64,000 bases of DNA, taken from positions 250,601-314,600 of the forward strand of contig NZ_JANUQM010000006.1 in NCBI RefSeq assembly GCF_030386795.1, in the 5' to 3' direction. Position numbers and translations under genes: made by a program. Shown piece after piece: positions 1 to 8,923 of the stretch. The notes beneath the pieces are model-generated. The model did no database searches and was not told where the DNA came from. It saw only the letters and a program-made list of their open reading frames with translations. The DNA comes from Streptomyces sp. S.PNR 29 (lineage in GTDB: Bacteria > Actinomycetota > Actinomycetes > Streptomycetales > Streptomycetaceae). How positions within the stretch are numbered: position 1 is the first letter of the stretch; each line of letters begins with the position of its first letter.

Positions 1-233
1 GCGAAACCGGCGTTGTTCTCCACCCGCAGGCCGATGTAGCGCAGGTCCGAGCGGCGCAAGGCGTCGAACATGCCCAGCGCGTGCTGGCCGGGCAGGCCGA
101 AGACGGTCGTCGCACCGAGTCCGGCCAGGGTCTCCACGACCAGGTCTCCGCCGTTGCGGCCGGGTGGAGGGTTGAGCGCGGCCTCCGTCTGGGCGGGCGT
201 GGGACGGAGCACCAGGTCGTGGTCGTGGGTCAC
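1..233 (-). CDS. TPP-dependent enzyme, acetolactate-synthase-like (N-terminal fragment)
   Basis: The window edge cuts this minus-strand gene after about 77 codons. Reading from a GTG at 233, which overlaps the TGA of the ureohydrolase gene (GTGA), gives a short variable leader and then a typical N-terminal TPP-enzyme Pyr domain: GGDLVVETLAGLGATTVFG, LPGQHALGMFDAL, and RYIGLRVENNAGFA. The last block holds the Glu (VEN) that activates the cofactor in this superfamily. Family members include acetolactate synthase, benzoylformate decarboxylase and oxalyl-CoA decarboxylase; the fragment cannot say which. The 4-nt overlap implies translational coupling with the ureohydrolase, so it probably acts in the same guanidino/amine catabolic route. 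This is not one of the small plus-strand reading frames that also cross this stretch. Confidence 0.85.
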   Translation of the reverse strand, partial: MTHDHDLVLRPTPAQTEAALNPPPGRNGGDLVVETLAGLGATTVFGLPGQHALGMFDALRRSDLRYIGLRVENNAGF

Positions 234-1198
234 TGCTCGCGGGCCTCGGCAATCCGGCGGGTCATGATCGTGGTCAGTTCGTACGCGGTGTGGGAGGCCG
301 CCACCGATGTGATCTCCGCGTGGTCGTACGCGGGGGCCACCTCGACGACGTCCGCCGACACCAGGTTGCACGATGCCAGCCCGCGCAGGATCTCCAGGAG
401 CTCACGGGACGTCATGCCGCCGGCCTCGGGGGTGCCGGTGCCGGGGGCGTGGGCCGGGTCGAGGCAGTCGATGTCGATGGAGATGTACAGCGGACGGTCG
501 CCGATGCGCTGCCGCAGCTGGTCGGCCACCTCGTCGGCGCCCCGGCGGTAGACGTCCGCCGACGTGACGATGCCGAAGCCCATCTTCTCGTCGTCGGTGA
601 GGTCCTGCTTGCCGTACAGCGGGCCGCGGGTGCCGACGTGGGAGAGGGCGGAGGTGTCCAGGATGCCCTCCTCGACCGCGCGGCGGAACGGGGTGCCGTG
701 CGTGTACTCGGCGCCGAAGTACGTGTCCCAGGTGTCGAGGTGCGCGTCGAAGTGCAGCAGCGCCACCGGGCCGTGCTTCTTCGCCACCGACCTCAGCAGC
801 GGCAGCGCGATGGTGTGGTCGCCGCCCAGGGTCATCAGGCGGGCGCCGGTGCCGAGGAGTTCGTCGGCCGCCGCCTCGACGGTCTCCACGGCCTCGTTGA
901 TGTCGAAGGGGTTCACGGCGATGTCCCCGCCGTCCGCGACCTGCGCGAGGGCGAAGGGGGAGGCGTCCTGCGCCGGGTTGTAGGGGCGCAGCAGCCGGGA
1001 GGCCTCGCGGATGGCGTTGCCGCCGAAGCGGGCGCCCGGCCGGTACGAGACGCCCGAGTCGAAGGGCACGCCCACCACGGCGACGTCGGCGGTGCCGACC
1101 TCGTCCAGGCGGGGCAGCCGGGCGAAGGTCGCGGGGCCGGCGTACCGCGGGATGCGGGAGGAGTCGACGGGGCCGCGGGGCGTCTCGTTGCCGCTCAT
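230..1198 (-). CDS. speB: Agmatinase / ureohydrolase-family enzyme
   Basis: 322 residues, the usual length for the arginase/agmatinase family. These Mn-dependent enzymes hydrolyse a guanidino group to urea and an amine. Metal-binding motifs are complete: GGDHT at about residues 125-129, FDAHLD at 150-155 and IDIDCLDP at 241-248, followed by PGTGTPEAGG. Agmatine is the default substrate, but guanidinobutyrate, guanidinopropionate and guanidine hydrolases share these motifs, so substrate is inferred only. It follows a sodium/solute symporter (54-nt gap) and is translationally coupled to a TPP enzyme downstream, with a divergent PucR-type regulator beyond the symporter. That suggests uptake and breakdown of an exogenous nitrogen compound rather than polyamine biosynthesis. 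Confidence 0.9.
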   Translation of the reverse strand: MSGNETPRGPVDSSRIPRYAGPATFARLPRLDEVGTADVAVVGVPFDSGVSYRPGARFGGNAIREASRLLRPYNPAQDASPFALAQVADGGDIAVNPFDINEAVETVEAAADELLGTGARLMTLGGDHTIALPLLRSVAKKHGPVALLHFDAHLDTWDTYFGAEYTHGTPFRRAVEEGILDTSALSHVGTRGPLYGKQDLTDDEKMGFGIVTSADVYRRGADEVADQLRQRIGDRPLYISIDIDCLDPAHAPGTGTPEAGGMTSRELLEILRGLASCNLVSADVVEVAPAYDHAEITSVAASHTAYELTTIMTRRIAEAREQ

Positions 1199-1252
1199 AC
1201 TGTTCTGCCTTCTTTCCTACGCTTCGTCGCGTTTGTACTACTGGGCTCGACT

Positions 1253-2713
1253 TTACTGGGGAGCCGGGACCGGCTCGGACAGGGGTTCGGGCGCGCGGCC
1301 GGCGAGCCGTTCGCGCCAGGCCGCCAGCACCGCCGCGTCGGTCGGCCGGGTGGCCAGGGAGACGGCGACGTAGGCGGCCAGGGAGGACAGCAGGCCGTAG
1401 TAGACGGGCTCGTTGGCGAGGATGCCGTAACCCGCCATCAGGGCGATGACGGCCAGTCCGCCGACGACGACGGAGGCGAGGGCGCCCTGCACGGTGCCGC
1501 GCTTCCACAGCAGTCCGCCGAGGATCGGGACGAGGAGGCCGCCGACGAGGAGGTTGTAGGCGACGGTCAGCGCCTCGACGACGTTGTTCAGCCAGATCGC
1601 CGTGCCGATCACCGCGAGGCCCATGAGAAGGATGAAGGCACGGTTGCCCCGGACCTCGTCGTGCTCCTCGCCGGAGGGCTGCACGATGCCCCGCAGCCGC
1701 GACCAGATGTCGTTGTTGGCGACGGTGGCGCAGGCGATGAGCGCGCCCGAGGAGGTCGACATCACCGCGGCCAGAGCGGCCGCCAGCACCAACCCCCGTA
1801 CGCCCACCGGGAGTTCGTCCTTGACTACGGTCGCGAAGGCGTCGTCGGCGTTGCCGAGCTGCGGGTACAGCACCTTGGCGGCCGTACCGACGACGGCTCC
1901 GGCGAGGGCGTAGACGAGACAGTAGGTGCCGGCGACCGTGCCGCCCCACCTGGCGGTGCGGTCGCTGCGCGCGGTGAAGACCCGCTGCCAGATGTCCTGC
2001 CCGATGAGCATGCCGAACGTGTAGATCAGCACGTACGTGAAGATGGTCTCGCCGCCGATGCCCAGCGGGTCGAAGTACGACGTCGGCAGCTCGGCCCTCA
2101 TCGCACTGAACCCGCCCGCCTTGACGACCGCGACGGGCAGGAGCAGGAGCAGCACGCCGACGGTCTTCACCACGAACTGCACCATGTCGGTGAGCGTGAT
2201 CGACCACATGCCGCCGAGCGTCGAGTAGGCGACGACGACCGAGCCGCCGAGGACGATCGCGACCGTGCGGTTCATGTCGAAGAGGACGTCGAAGATCGTG
2301 GCGTACGCGATGGTCGATGTGACCGCCAGCATGAGGGTGTACGCCCACATGACCACGCCGGAGATGACGCCCGCCCGTCCGCCGTAGCGCAGGTCGAGCA
2401 TCTCGGAGACGGTGTAGACCTTCAGGCGGGCGATGCGGGCGGAGAAGAACACGCTCAGCGCCAGCAGGCCGAGGCCGATGGTGACGACCATCCAGGCACC
2501 CGAGAGGCCGTACTGGTAGCCCAGCCCGACACCGCCGATGGTGGACGCGCCGCCGAGGACGATCGCCGCCATGGTGCCGGAGTACATCGCGGGCCCGAGC
2601 CGGCGGCCGGCGACGAGGAACTCGCTCTTGGAGCGGGCGCGGCGCATGCCCCACCAGCCCATGGCCAGCATGCCGGTCAGATAGACGACGATCACGACGT
2701 AGTCGACGGCCAT
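1253..2713 (-). CDS. Sodium:solute symporter (SSS family)
   Basis: 486 residues with about 13 hydrophobic segments, typical of SSS-family Na+-coupled permeases (proline, pantothenate, urea and similar solutes). Recognisable blocks are DYVVIVVYLTGMLAMGWW in TM1, RRLGPAMYSGTMAAIVLGG, and a conserved central GQDIWQRVFTARS. The start at 2713 is chosen because AAGGAGG lies 8 nt upstream; the longer frame from a GTG at 2734 would contain this ribosome binding site. It is first in the minus-strand group with the ureohydrolase and the TPP enzyme, so it probably imports their substrate. The divergent regulator at 2847 is the natural candidate controller. Confidence 0.88.
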   Translation of the reverse strand: MAVDYVVIVVYLTGMLAMGWWGMRRARSKSEFLVAGRRLGPAMYSGTMAAIVLGGASTIGGVGLGYQYGLSGAWMVVTIGLGLLALSVFFSARIARLKVYTVSEMLDLRYGGRAGVISGVVMWAYTLMLAVTSTIAYATIFDVLFDMNRTVAIVLGGSVVVAYSTLGGMWSITLTDMVQFVVKTVGVLLLLLPVAVVKAGGFSAMRAELPTSYFDPLGIGGETIFTYVLIYTFGMLIGQDIWQRVFTARSDRTARWGGTVAGTYCLVYALAGAVVGTAAKVLYPQLGNADDAFATVVKDELPVGVRGLVLAAALAAVMSTSSGALIACATVANNDIWSRLRGIVQPSGEEHDEVRGNRAFILLMGLAVIGTAIWLNNVVEALTVAYNLLVGGLLVPILGGLLWKRGTVQGALASVVVGGLAVIALMAGYGILANEPVYYGLLSSLAAYVAVSLATRPTDAAVLAAWRERLAGRAPEPLSEPVPAPQ

Positions 2714-2846
2714 GGGGAGGCCTCCTTCGCGCACTCTCGGTGGCGGGGACGAGGGATGACGAGGGATGACCCTAGGTGGCCGGAAAGCGACTGCGAAGTG
2801 TACGTTTCATCCATTCGAGCGCCAGATGACGGAGGGAACGTCCACC

Positions 2847-4301
2847 ATGCCGGATCCGGCTGTTCCCCCCACGCCACCAGTGCCCCTCACGGCACTCCTG
2901 GCCCGCGAGGACCTGGCGCTGCACCAGATCGCCGGGCCTGCCGACCCCGGCATCGTCATCCACTGGGCGCACACCTCGGAGATGGCCGACCCCTACCCGT
3001 ACCTGCTGGGCGGGGAGCTGCTGCTGACGGCGGGCGTGCACATCCCGGAAGCGGCGGGTTCGGGGACGTACTTCGACGACTACGTCTCCCGGATCGTGGC
3101 GGCGGGCGGCGCGGCCCTGGGCTTCGGGCTCGCCCCCGTGCACGACACGGTGCCGCGGGCGCTGGTCGCGGCCTGCGACGCGTACGGCCTGCCGCTGCTG
3201 GAGGTGCCGCCCGAGACCACGTTCTCGGGAGTGGCCCGCGCGGTCTGGCAGCTGATGGCCCAGGCCCGTCTGGCCGAGCTGCGCCGCGTCTCTGAGGCCC
3301 AGCAGAGCCTCGCCGCCGCGGCCTCCCGCCCGGACCCGGTGCCGTCCGTGCTGCGGCAGCTGGCCCGGCGGCTGGGCGGGTGGGCCGTGCTGTACGGGCC
3401 GGACGGGGCCCGGCTCGCGACGGCGGGGCGGGCCTGTGCGGCGGACGTGGGCGAGGCGCTGGGAGAGCTGGCGCAGGTGGTCGGCCGCCGGGCTTCCGCC
3501 ACCGCCACGGACACCGTCGCCGGCATCCACCTCGCCGCCTACGCCCTCGGGCCCGGTCACGGTTTCGTGCTCGGCGTCGCCGCCCCGCACCGCGATCCCG
3601 GCGACCACACCATTGCCTCCGTCGCCGCCGTGCTGCTCTCCCTGCTCACCGGCGAGCAGCGCAGCGGCACGGGGGCGGCGCGCTCCTCCGCGCTCGTCCG
3701 GCTGCTGCTGGGCGGCCCGCCCGAGGAGGTGGCCCCGTTGCTGGGTGCCGAGCGGTGGCTCGTCGTGCACGGCCGCCCGGACGCGCACGCCCCCGACGCC
3801 ATGGCGGCCTCCGCGCTGGGCGCCGCACTGGGGTCCGCCCTCGTCGATCCGGGACGGGACGCCGTACGGGTGCTGGTCCCGGCCGACCGCGAACCGGCCC
3901 CGCAGCCCGGCTGGACCCTGGGGGTCAGCGCTCCCGTCACCCCGGATGAGGCGCCGGCCGCCGATGCGCAGGCGGCCCGTGCCCTGGCCCGGGCCCGCGC
4001 CACCCGCACCCCACTGGTCCGGCACGGCAGCCGCCCCGCCCTCGCCGACCTGGTCCCCGACGCCGAGGCCGAGGCGCACGCCCGCACGCTCCTCGCGCCC
4101 ATCGCCCAGGCGCCCGCGCTCACCGAGACGCTGCGCACCTGGCTGTCCCTGCACGGCAGCTGGGACCGCACGGCCGTCGCCCTGTCGGTGCACCGCAACA
4201 CCGTGCGGCAGCGCATCGCCCGCTGCGCGGCCCTGCTCGGCACCGACCTCGACGACCCGGACGTACGGATGGAACTGTGGTTCGCGCTGCGGCGCCTGTG
4301 A
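2847..4301 (+). CDS. PucR-family transcriptional regulator
   Basis: 484 residues. The N-terminal half carries the PucR-type sensing domain (VPLTALLAREDLALHQIAG onward). The last 50 or so residues form the helix-turn-helix of the PucR/CdaR C-terminal family: LSLHGSWDRTAVALSVHRNT then VRQRIARCAALLGTDLDDPD. Regulators of this type control purine, allantoin, amino-acid or amine utilisation operons, usually adjacent ones. It is transcribed away from the symporter-ureohydrolase group with a short shared upstream region (2714-2846), which fits local control. Start at 2847 follows GGAGGGA about 11 nt upstream; in-frame starts at 2766 and 2826 give longer versions. The effector is unknown. Confidence 0.88.
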   Translation: MPDPAVPPTPPVPLTALLAREDLALHQIAGPADPGIVIHWAHTSEMADPYPYLLGGELLLTAGVHIPEAAGSGTYFDDYVSRIVAAGGAALGFGLAPVHDTVPRALVAACDAYGLPLLEVPPETTFSGVARAVWQLMAQARLAELRRVSEAQQSLAAAASRPDPVPSVLRQLARRLGGWAVLYGPDGARLATAGRACAADVGEALGELAQVVGRRASATATDTVAGIHLAAYALGPGHGFVLGVAAPHRDPGDHTIASVAAVLLSLLTGEQRSGTGAARSSALVRLLLGGPPEEVAPLLGAERWLVVHGRPDAHAPDAMAASALGAALGSALVDPGRDAVRVLVPADREPAPQPGWTLGVSAPVTPDEAPAADAQAARALARARATRTPLVRHGSRPALADLVPDAEAEAHARTLLAPIAQAPALTETLRTWLSLHGSWDRTAVALSVHRNTVRQRIARCAALLGTDLDDPDVRMELWFALRRL

Positions 4302-4338
4302 GTACGAGCGCCCAGTCCGGAAACTGAGTACGTGACCC

Positions 4339-4368
4339 CCGTCCCAGGGGGCGATACCCCAGGGACGG
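4339..4368 (+). terminator. Stem-loop after the PucR regulator
   Basis: CCGTCCC pairs with GGGACGG and an inner GGGG pairs with CCCC across one mismatch, loop GCGATA. It lies 38 nt after the regulator stop and before the next gene. U-tract is absent, as is usual in Streptomyces. Confidence 0.55.
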
Positions 4369-4397
4369 CCACCGGTGGCTGCCCCACAATGGGACCC

Positions 4398-5186
4398 ATG
4401 CCGATACCCGGGACCCCCAGCCGCGCCGAACTCGTCGAGCACCTCGTCAGAACGCGCATCGCGGGCGACGTCGCCACGCCCCGCGAGAACAACCTCTCCC
4501 ACTACCGGAAGCTGGCCAACGGCGACCGCCACTACTGGCTCGGCCTGGAACTGGGCGACCGCTGGAGCGACGAGCAGGACGTGCTCGCGGTGATGGCCGA
4601 GCGGGTCGGCGTCAACGACGACCCCGAGTACAGGTACGGCCAGGACACCATCGACCCCGAGCTGACCGTCGCCGCCCTGGAGCGCCTGGCCGGGCGGCTG
4701 CGCAAGGCGGCGGACGGCGGGCAGCGGGTGCTGTTCGCCACCGGTCACCCCGGCGGCCTGCTCGACGTGCACCGCGCCACGGCCGCCGCGCTGCGCACCG
4801 CCGGCTGCGAGATCGTCGTGATCCCGGACGGGCTGACGACGGACGAGGGGTATGTCATGCAGTTCGCGGACGTGGCGGTCCTCGAACACGGCGCCAGCCT
4901 CTGGCACACCCACTCGGGCGAGCCGATGAAGGCGATCCTCACCGCCCTGGAGCGCGCGGGCCGCCCGCTGCCCGACCTGGTCGTCGCCGACCACGGCTGG
5001 GCCGGTTACGCCGGCCGGCACGGCGTCGACTCCGTTGGCTACGCCGACTCCAACGACCCGGCCCTCTTCCTCGCCGAGTCCGAGGGCACCCTCCAGGTCG
5101 TGGTCCCCCTCGACGACCACGTGGTCAGCCCGCGCTACTACGACCCGATGACGGCGTACCTGCTGTCGGAGGCGGGGCTCGGTTAG
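4398..5186 (+). CDS. Conserved actinobacterial protein, annotated in the genus as phosphatase
   Basis: 262 residues. I recognise it as a conserved Streptomyces protein usually labelled phosphatase, but see no classical phosphatase catalytic motif. A glycine-rich ATGHPGGLL (residues about 113-121) and a C-terminal FLAESEGTLQVVVPLDDHV block stand out. There is no signal peptide or membrane segment. The ATG at 4398 is taken as start; an ATG at 4389 is also in frame. No good ribosome binding site is seen, and CACAAT sits just upstream, so a leaderless transcript is possible. The stop overlaps the convergent membrane-protease stop by a few bases. Confidence 0.7.
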   Translation: MPIPGTPSRAELVEHLVRTRIAGDVATPRENNLSHYRKLANGDRHYWLGLELGDRWSDEQDVLAVMAERVGVNDDPEYRYGQDTIDPELTVAALERLAGRLRKAADGGQRVLFATGHPGGLLDVHRATAAALRTAGCEIVVIPDGLTTDEGYVMQFADVAVLEHGASLWHTHSGEPMKAILTALERAGRPLPDLVVADHGWAGYAGRHGVDSVGYADSNDPALFLAESEGTLQVVVPLDDHVVSPRYYDPMTAYLLSEAGLG

Positions 5187-6163
5187 GCGTTCGGGGCCTG
5201 CGCGGCCGGTGGCTGTGCGTACGGCATGGGGGGTACGGCCGGGGGGACGATCGCGGGGGCGGTCCGCTGCGGAGGGTGGCGCCGGGTCAGCCACAGCACG
5301 GTCGCGGCGTAGAGGCCGACGGTCGCCATGTCGGTGACGGCCAGTTGCCAGGGCGAGTCGGTCGCGGTCTCGTCGGAGGACAGGCCGTCGACGATCGCGG
5401 CGGACAGGCCGAAGGCCAGCAGGTTGTTCAGGGCGTGCACGGCGACGGCCGCCTCCAGGCCGCCCGTGCGGATGGTCAGCCACCCCGCCACCAGGCCGAA
5501 GAACAGCAGACTGGCGAAGCCCCACGGCGTGCCCCAGCCGTGGGCGGCGGCGAACAGCGCCGCCTGCGGCAGGACCGCGAGCCACGGCGAGCGGGCGAAG
5601 GCGCCGGCCGCCTGCATCAGCCAGCCCCGGAAGACGTACTCCTCCGCCGCGGCCTGCAACGGGACGAAGACGGCCAGCACCGCCAGGGAGACCAGGAACG
5701 ACCGCCAGCCCACCCAGACGGCGGGCGCCCCGGAGCCGTCATCGCCCTCCGGCAGGAGGAACGCGACCGCCGACAGCAGGACCACGGACGGCACGGCGGC
5801 ACCCAGGCACCGGGCCAGCCAGCCGACACGTAACCGCCCGCTGACCGACGACACCGTGCCGGCCGGACGTCGGCCCGGCCGGCGCACGGCCAGCAGGACG
5901 ACCGGCAGGGCGATCGCTATGCAGGTCAGCTCCAGTGCGGTGTTTCCGAGCGGCCCGAAGTCGATGCTGCCGTCGGGCAGTTCGGGGTGGTCGGCCACCT
6001 TCCCCAGGACGTAGGTGTAGCCGAAGAGTAAGAGGATGAGCACGAGCCAGCCGCCGAGCACCAGGAGGGTGCCGAGCAGCGACCGCCACCAGCGGTGACG
6101 GCCGGTGCAGTGGGCCATGCGGTGGTAAGGGAGAGCGGTGAGGTCCGGGGACGCGGTTGTCAT
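5183..6163 (-). CDS. CPBP-family intramembrane metalloprotease with two TTA codons
   Basis: 326 residues with about eight hydrophobic segments. The CPBP (Abi, CaaX-processing/bacteriocin-immunity) motifs are present: AEEYVFRGWL (EExxxR), a second motif HGWGTPWGFASLLFFG, and HALNNLLAF as the third metal-binding His block. These are membrane proteases whose bacterial substrates are mostly unknown. Two leucines are encoded by the rare TTA codon (codon 45 at 6031-6029 and codon 111 at 5833-5831). The protein should therefore depend on the bldA tRNA and be made late or during differentiation. ATG at 6163 is preferred to the TTG at 6169. The gene stands alone, convergent with the putative phosphatase. 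Confidence 0.88.
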   Translation of the reverse strand: MTTASPDLTALPYHRMAHCTGRHRWWRSLLGTLLVLGGWLVLILLLFGYTYVLGKVADHPELPDGSIDFGPLGNTALELTCIAIALPVVLLAVRRPGRRPAGTVSSVSGRLRVGWLARCLGAAVPSVVLLSAVAFLLPEGDDGSGAPAVWVGWRSFLVSLAVLAVFVPLQAAAEEYVFRGWLMQAAGAFARSPWLAVLPQAALFAAAHGWGTPWGFASLLFFGLVAGWLTIRTGGLEAAVAVHALNNLLAFGLSAAIVDGLSSDETATDSPWQLAVTDMATVGLYAATVLWLTRRHPPQRTAPAIVPPAVPPMPYAQPPAAQAPNA

Positions 6164-6313
6164 GATCAACAGCTTTTCAGCGCCCGGCGGACCGAACCTC
6201 CACCCCCAGCATGAACGGCCGCTCGGTCCCAGGGTGGATGCCCTAACCGTTTGACTTGACTTTCTCTTTGCGCTTGGCTGCGGATCCGACCATCACGATC
6301 CGGGGGGATCCCT

Positions 6314-6724
6314 TTGAAGCGCACCATCCGCGCCGCCGTCTGCTCCGTCGCCGTCGCCGGCCTCGCGTTCGGCCTCAGCTCCTGTTCCGAGGCGGTCGAC
6401 CAGGTCGACAAGGCAGTGGACGAGACGTACGAAGTCACCTACGAGGTCACGGGAAAGAACGTCGACTCGATCGAGTTCCACGGCGGCGGCGGCAAGGCCA
6501 CGGCACCGAAGATCGACTCGGTGTCGAAGCCCAAGCTGCCCTGGAGGAAGACGGTCACACTGCGCGGCATCATGCCCGCGGCGGTCATGCCCGTCGCCGC
6601 GGACCCCGAAGGCGCCCAGGTCGCGTGCAAGATCACCTACAAGGGCAAGGTGCTGGAGGAACAGAGCGGAAGTGGCATGGTGACCGCCGGCGGCTGCATC
6701 GCGGAGTCCCCGGTCACGGAGTAA
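6314..6724 (+). CDS. MmpS-like secreted lipoprotein
   Basis: 136 residues from a TTG start preceded by GGGGGGATCC. The N-terminus is a lipoprotein signal (MKRTIRAAV, hydrophobic core, lipobox LSSC), so the mature protein is a membrane-anchored exoprotein starting at Cys24. The rest resembles the MmpS transport-accessory fold of mycobacteria: TYEVTG, LPWRKTVTL, and VACKITYKGKVLEE with a paired Cys near the C-terminus. No MmpL transporter is adjacent. The function here is unknown. Confidence 0.72.
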   Translation: MKRTIRAAVCSVAVAGLAFGLSSCSEAVDQVDKAVDETYEVTYEVTGKNVDSIEFHGGGGKATAPKIDSVSKPKLPWRKTVTLRGIMPAAVMPVAADPEGAQVACKITYKGKVLEEQSGSGMVTAGGCIAESPVTE

Positions 6725-6841
6725 CCGGAACGGGTTGGTGCCCGCGCCGGCCACCCTTGCCCGGTCGCCGGTCAGCGCACTCGTTGAGGGCCGCGACCAG
6801 CACGGCCCCGCCCCGCGGGCTCCACGCCTCCCGGCCGACGG

Positions 6842-7729
6842 TCACGGTGCCTGTTTCCGCGGCACGCGGACCACGCCCTCCTGGATCACCGAGATGGCGA
6901 GCCGTCCGTCCTGCGTGTAGATGCGGGCCTGCCCGAGGCCCCGGCCGCCGTACGCCGACGGCGACTCCTGGTCGTACAGCAGCCACTCGTCGGCGCGGAA
7001 CGGCCGGTGGAACCACATGGCGTGGTCCAGCGAGGCCCCGACCACATCACCGACAGCCCAGCCGCCGCGGCCGTGCGCGAGCAGGACCGAGTCGAGGAGG
7101 GTCATGTCGGAGACGTACGTGGCGAGGACGACGTGCAGCAGGGGTTCGTCGACAGCGCCGCCGAGTTTGCCGTTGGTGCGGAACCACACCTGGGAGTGCG
7201 GTGCGCGCGGCTCGCCGAAGCGGCCGTAGGGCGGCTCGTCGACATAGCGCAGGTCGATCGCCTCGCGTGCCTCCAGGAACCTCTCGACGACCGCCGGGTC
7301 GAGGTGGTCGTAGCCGCGCAGCCGCTCCTGGGAGGTGGGCAGCGTGGCCGGGTCCGGGGAGGGCGGCATCGGGGCCTGGTGGTCGAGGCCGTCCTCGTAC
7401 GTCTGGAAGGACGCCGACAGGGAGAAGATCGGTCTGCCGTGCTGGACCGCGACCACCCGGCGGGTGGTGAAGGAGCGGCCGTCACGGATGCGCTCGACGT
7501 TGTAGACGATGGGCGCGCCCGGGTCGCCGATGCGCAGGAAGTACGCGTGCAGGGAGTGGGCGTGCCGGTCCTCGGGGACCGTACGCCCGGCGGCGACCAG
7601 CGCCTGGGCCGCGACCTGTCCGCCGAAGACGCGCGGGACGACGGCGGACCGGGACTGGCCGCGGAAGATGTTCTCCTCGATCTGCTCCAGGTCGAGCAGA
7701 TCGAGGAGATCCTGAAGTGCCTGGCTCAT
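6842..7729 (-). CDS. tesB: Acyl-CoA thioesterase II (TesB family)
   Basis: 295 residues, the usual TesB double-hotdog length. Diagnostic blocks are FRGQSRSAVVPRVFGGQVAA, HSLHAYFLRIGDP, RDGRSFTTRRVVAVQHG and IFSLSASFQ in the first hotdog, and LLDSVLLAHG with LDHAMWFHRPF in the second. It hydrolyses acyl-CoA to free fatty acid and CoA in the cytoplasm. It lies 36 nt downstream of an acyl-CoA dehydrogenase on the same strand, probably co-transcribed. The ATG at 7729 has only a weak ribosome binding site. Confidence 0.92.
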   Translation of the reverse strand: MSQALQDLLDLLDLEQIEENIFRGQSRSAVVPRVFGGQVAAQALVAAGRTVPEDRHAHSLHAYFLRIGDPGAPIVYNVERIRDGRSFTTRRVVAVQHGRPIFSLSASFQTYEDGLDHQAPMPPSPDPATLPTSQERLRGYDHLDPAVVERFLEAREAIDLRYVDEPPYGRFGEPRAPHSQVWFRTNGKLGGAVDEPLLHVVLATYVSDMTLLDSVLLAHGRGGWAVGDVVGASLDHAMWFHRPFRADEWLLYDQESPSAYGGRGLGQARIYTQDGRLAISVIQEGVVRVPRKQAP

Positions 7730-7765
7730 GACAGACAGTTGTATCGGCCAGTGATGTCGTGGACC

Positions 7766-8923
7766 TTACAGACCCATGTCCTTGGCGATGATCGTCTTCA
7801 TGATCTCGCTGGTGCCGCCGTAGATGCGGTTGACGCGGTTGTCCGCGTACAGGCGGGCGATCGGGTACTCGTTCATGAAGCCGTAGCCGCCGTGCAGCTG
7901 GAGGCAGCGGTCGATCACGCGGTGGGCGACCTCGGTGCAGAACAGCTTGGCGCTGGCGGCCTCGGCGGGGGTCAGCTCGCCCGCGTCCAGGGCCTCCAGG
8001 GCACGGTCGGCGACGGCCTCCGCGGCGTCCACCTCGGCCTGGCAGGCGGCCAGCTCGAACTTGGTGTTCTGGAAGGCGGCGACGGGCTTGCCGAAGACGG
8101 TGCGCTGCTGGACGTACTCCTTGGCGAACCGGACGGCGGCCTTGGCCTGCGCGTAGGCGCCGTAGGCGATGCCCCAGCGCTCGGAGGCGAGGTTGTGGCC
8201 GAGGTAGTAGAAGCCCTTGTTCTCCTCGCCAAGGAGGTCCTCGACCGGGACCTTCACGTCGACGAACGCCAGCTCGGCGGTGTCGGAGGTCTTCAGGCCG
8301 AGCTTGTCCAGCTTGCGGCCGACCGAGTAGCCCTCGGCCTTGGTGTCCACGACGAAGAGGGAGATGCCGTGCCGGCGGTCCTCGGCGGTGGGCGCGGCGG
8401 TGCGGGCGCAGACGATCATCCGGTCGGCGTGCACACCGCCGGTGATGAAGGTCTTGGCGCCGTTGAGGACGTAGTGGGTGCCGTCCTCGCTCAGCTTGGC
8501 GGTGGTCTTCATGCCCGCGAGGTCGGAGCCGGTGCCCGGCTCGGTCATCGCGATCGCCCACATCTCCTCGCCGGAGACGAACTTGGGCAGGTAGCGCTTC
8601 TTCTGCTCGTCGTTGGCGAGCATCTTGATGTACGGCAGGCCGAGCAGCACGTGCACGCCGGAGCCGCCGAAGGAGACGCCCGCGCGGGCGGTCTCCTCGT
8701 AGATGATGGCCTCGAACTTGTAGGAGTCGATGCCGGCGCCGCCGTACTCCTCGTCGACGCGGATGCCGAAGACACCGAGCTCGGCGAGCTTGTAGTAGAA
8801 GTCGCGCGGCGCCTGGCCCGCGGCGAACCACTCGTCGTAGACGGGGACGACCTCGGCCTCGATGAAGGCGCGAAGGGTCTCCCGGAACGCCTCGTGGTCC
8901 TCGTTGAACACTGTACGGCGCAC
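7766..8923 (-). CDS. acdH2: Acyl-CoA dehydrogenase
   Basis: 385 residues with full acyl-CoA dehydrogenase architecture: N-terminal helical domain, WAIAMTEPGTGSDLAGMKTT (substrate/FAD-binding strand), FITGGVHADRMIVCART, and a C-terminal domain ending QLHGGYGFMNEYPIARLYAD and IYGGTSEIMKTIIAKDMG. It introduces the alpha-beta double bond in acyl-CoA substrates using FAD. GTG at 8923 follows AAAGGAGGG with good spacing. The symbol reflects the S. coelicolor homologue as I remember it. The adjacent thioesterase gene suggests a role in fatty or branched acyl-CoA turnover; chain specificity cannot be read from sequence. Confidence 0.92.
   Translation of the reverse strand: MRRTVFNEDHEAFRETLRAFIEAEVVPVYDEWFAAGQAPRDFYYKLAELGVFGIRVDEEYGGAGIDSYKFEAIIYEETARAGVSFGGSGVHVLLGLPYIKMLANDEQKKRYLPKFVSGEEMWAIAMTEPGTGSDLAGMKTTAKLSEDGTHYVLNGAKTFITGGVHADRMIVCARTAAPTAEDRRHGISLFVVDTKAEGYSVGRKLDKLGLKTSDTAELAFVDVKVPVEDLLGEENKGFYYLGHNLASERWGIAYGAYAQAKAAVRFAKEYVQQRTVFGKPVAAFQNTKFELAACQAEVDAAEAVADRALEALDAGELTPAEAASAKLFCTEVAHRVIDRCLQLHGGYGFMNEYPIARLYADNRVNRIYGGTSEIMKTIIAKDMGL

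Noticed and set aside
402..2654. 750-codon minus-strand frame crossing two genes
   Set aside because: Arg/Pro-rich off-frame read of the symporter and ureohydrolase genes, which have clear family motifs in their own frames.
290..3295. 1001-codon plus-strand frame over the ureohydrolase and symporter
   Set aside because: It is the antisense shadow of two clear minus-strand genes, with Arg/Gly/Asp/His-biased composition and no motifs.
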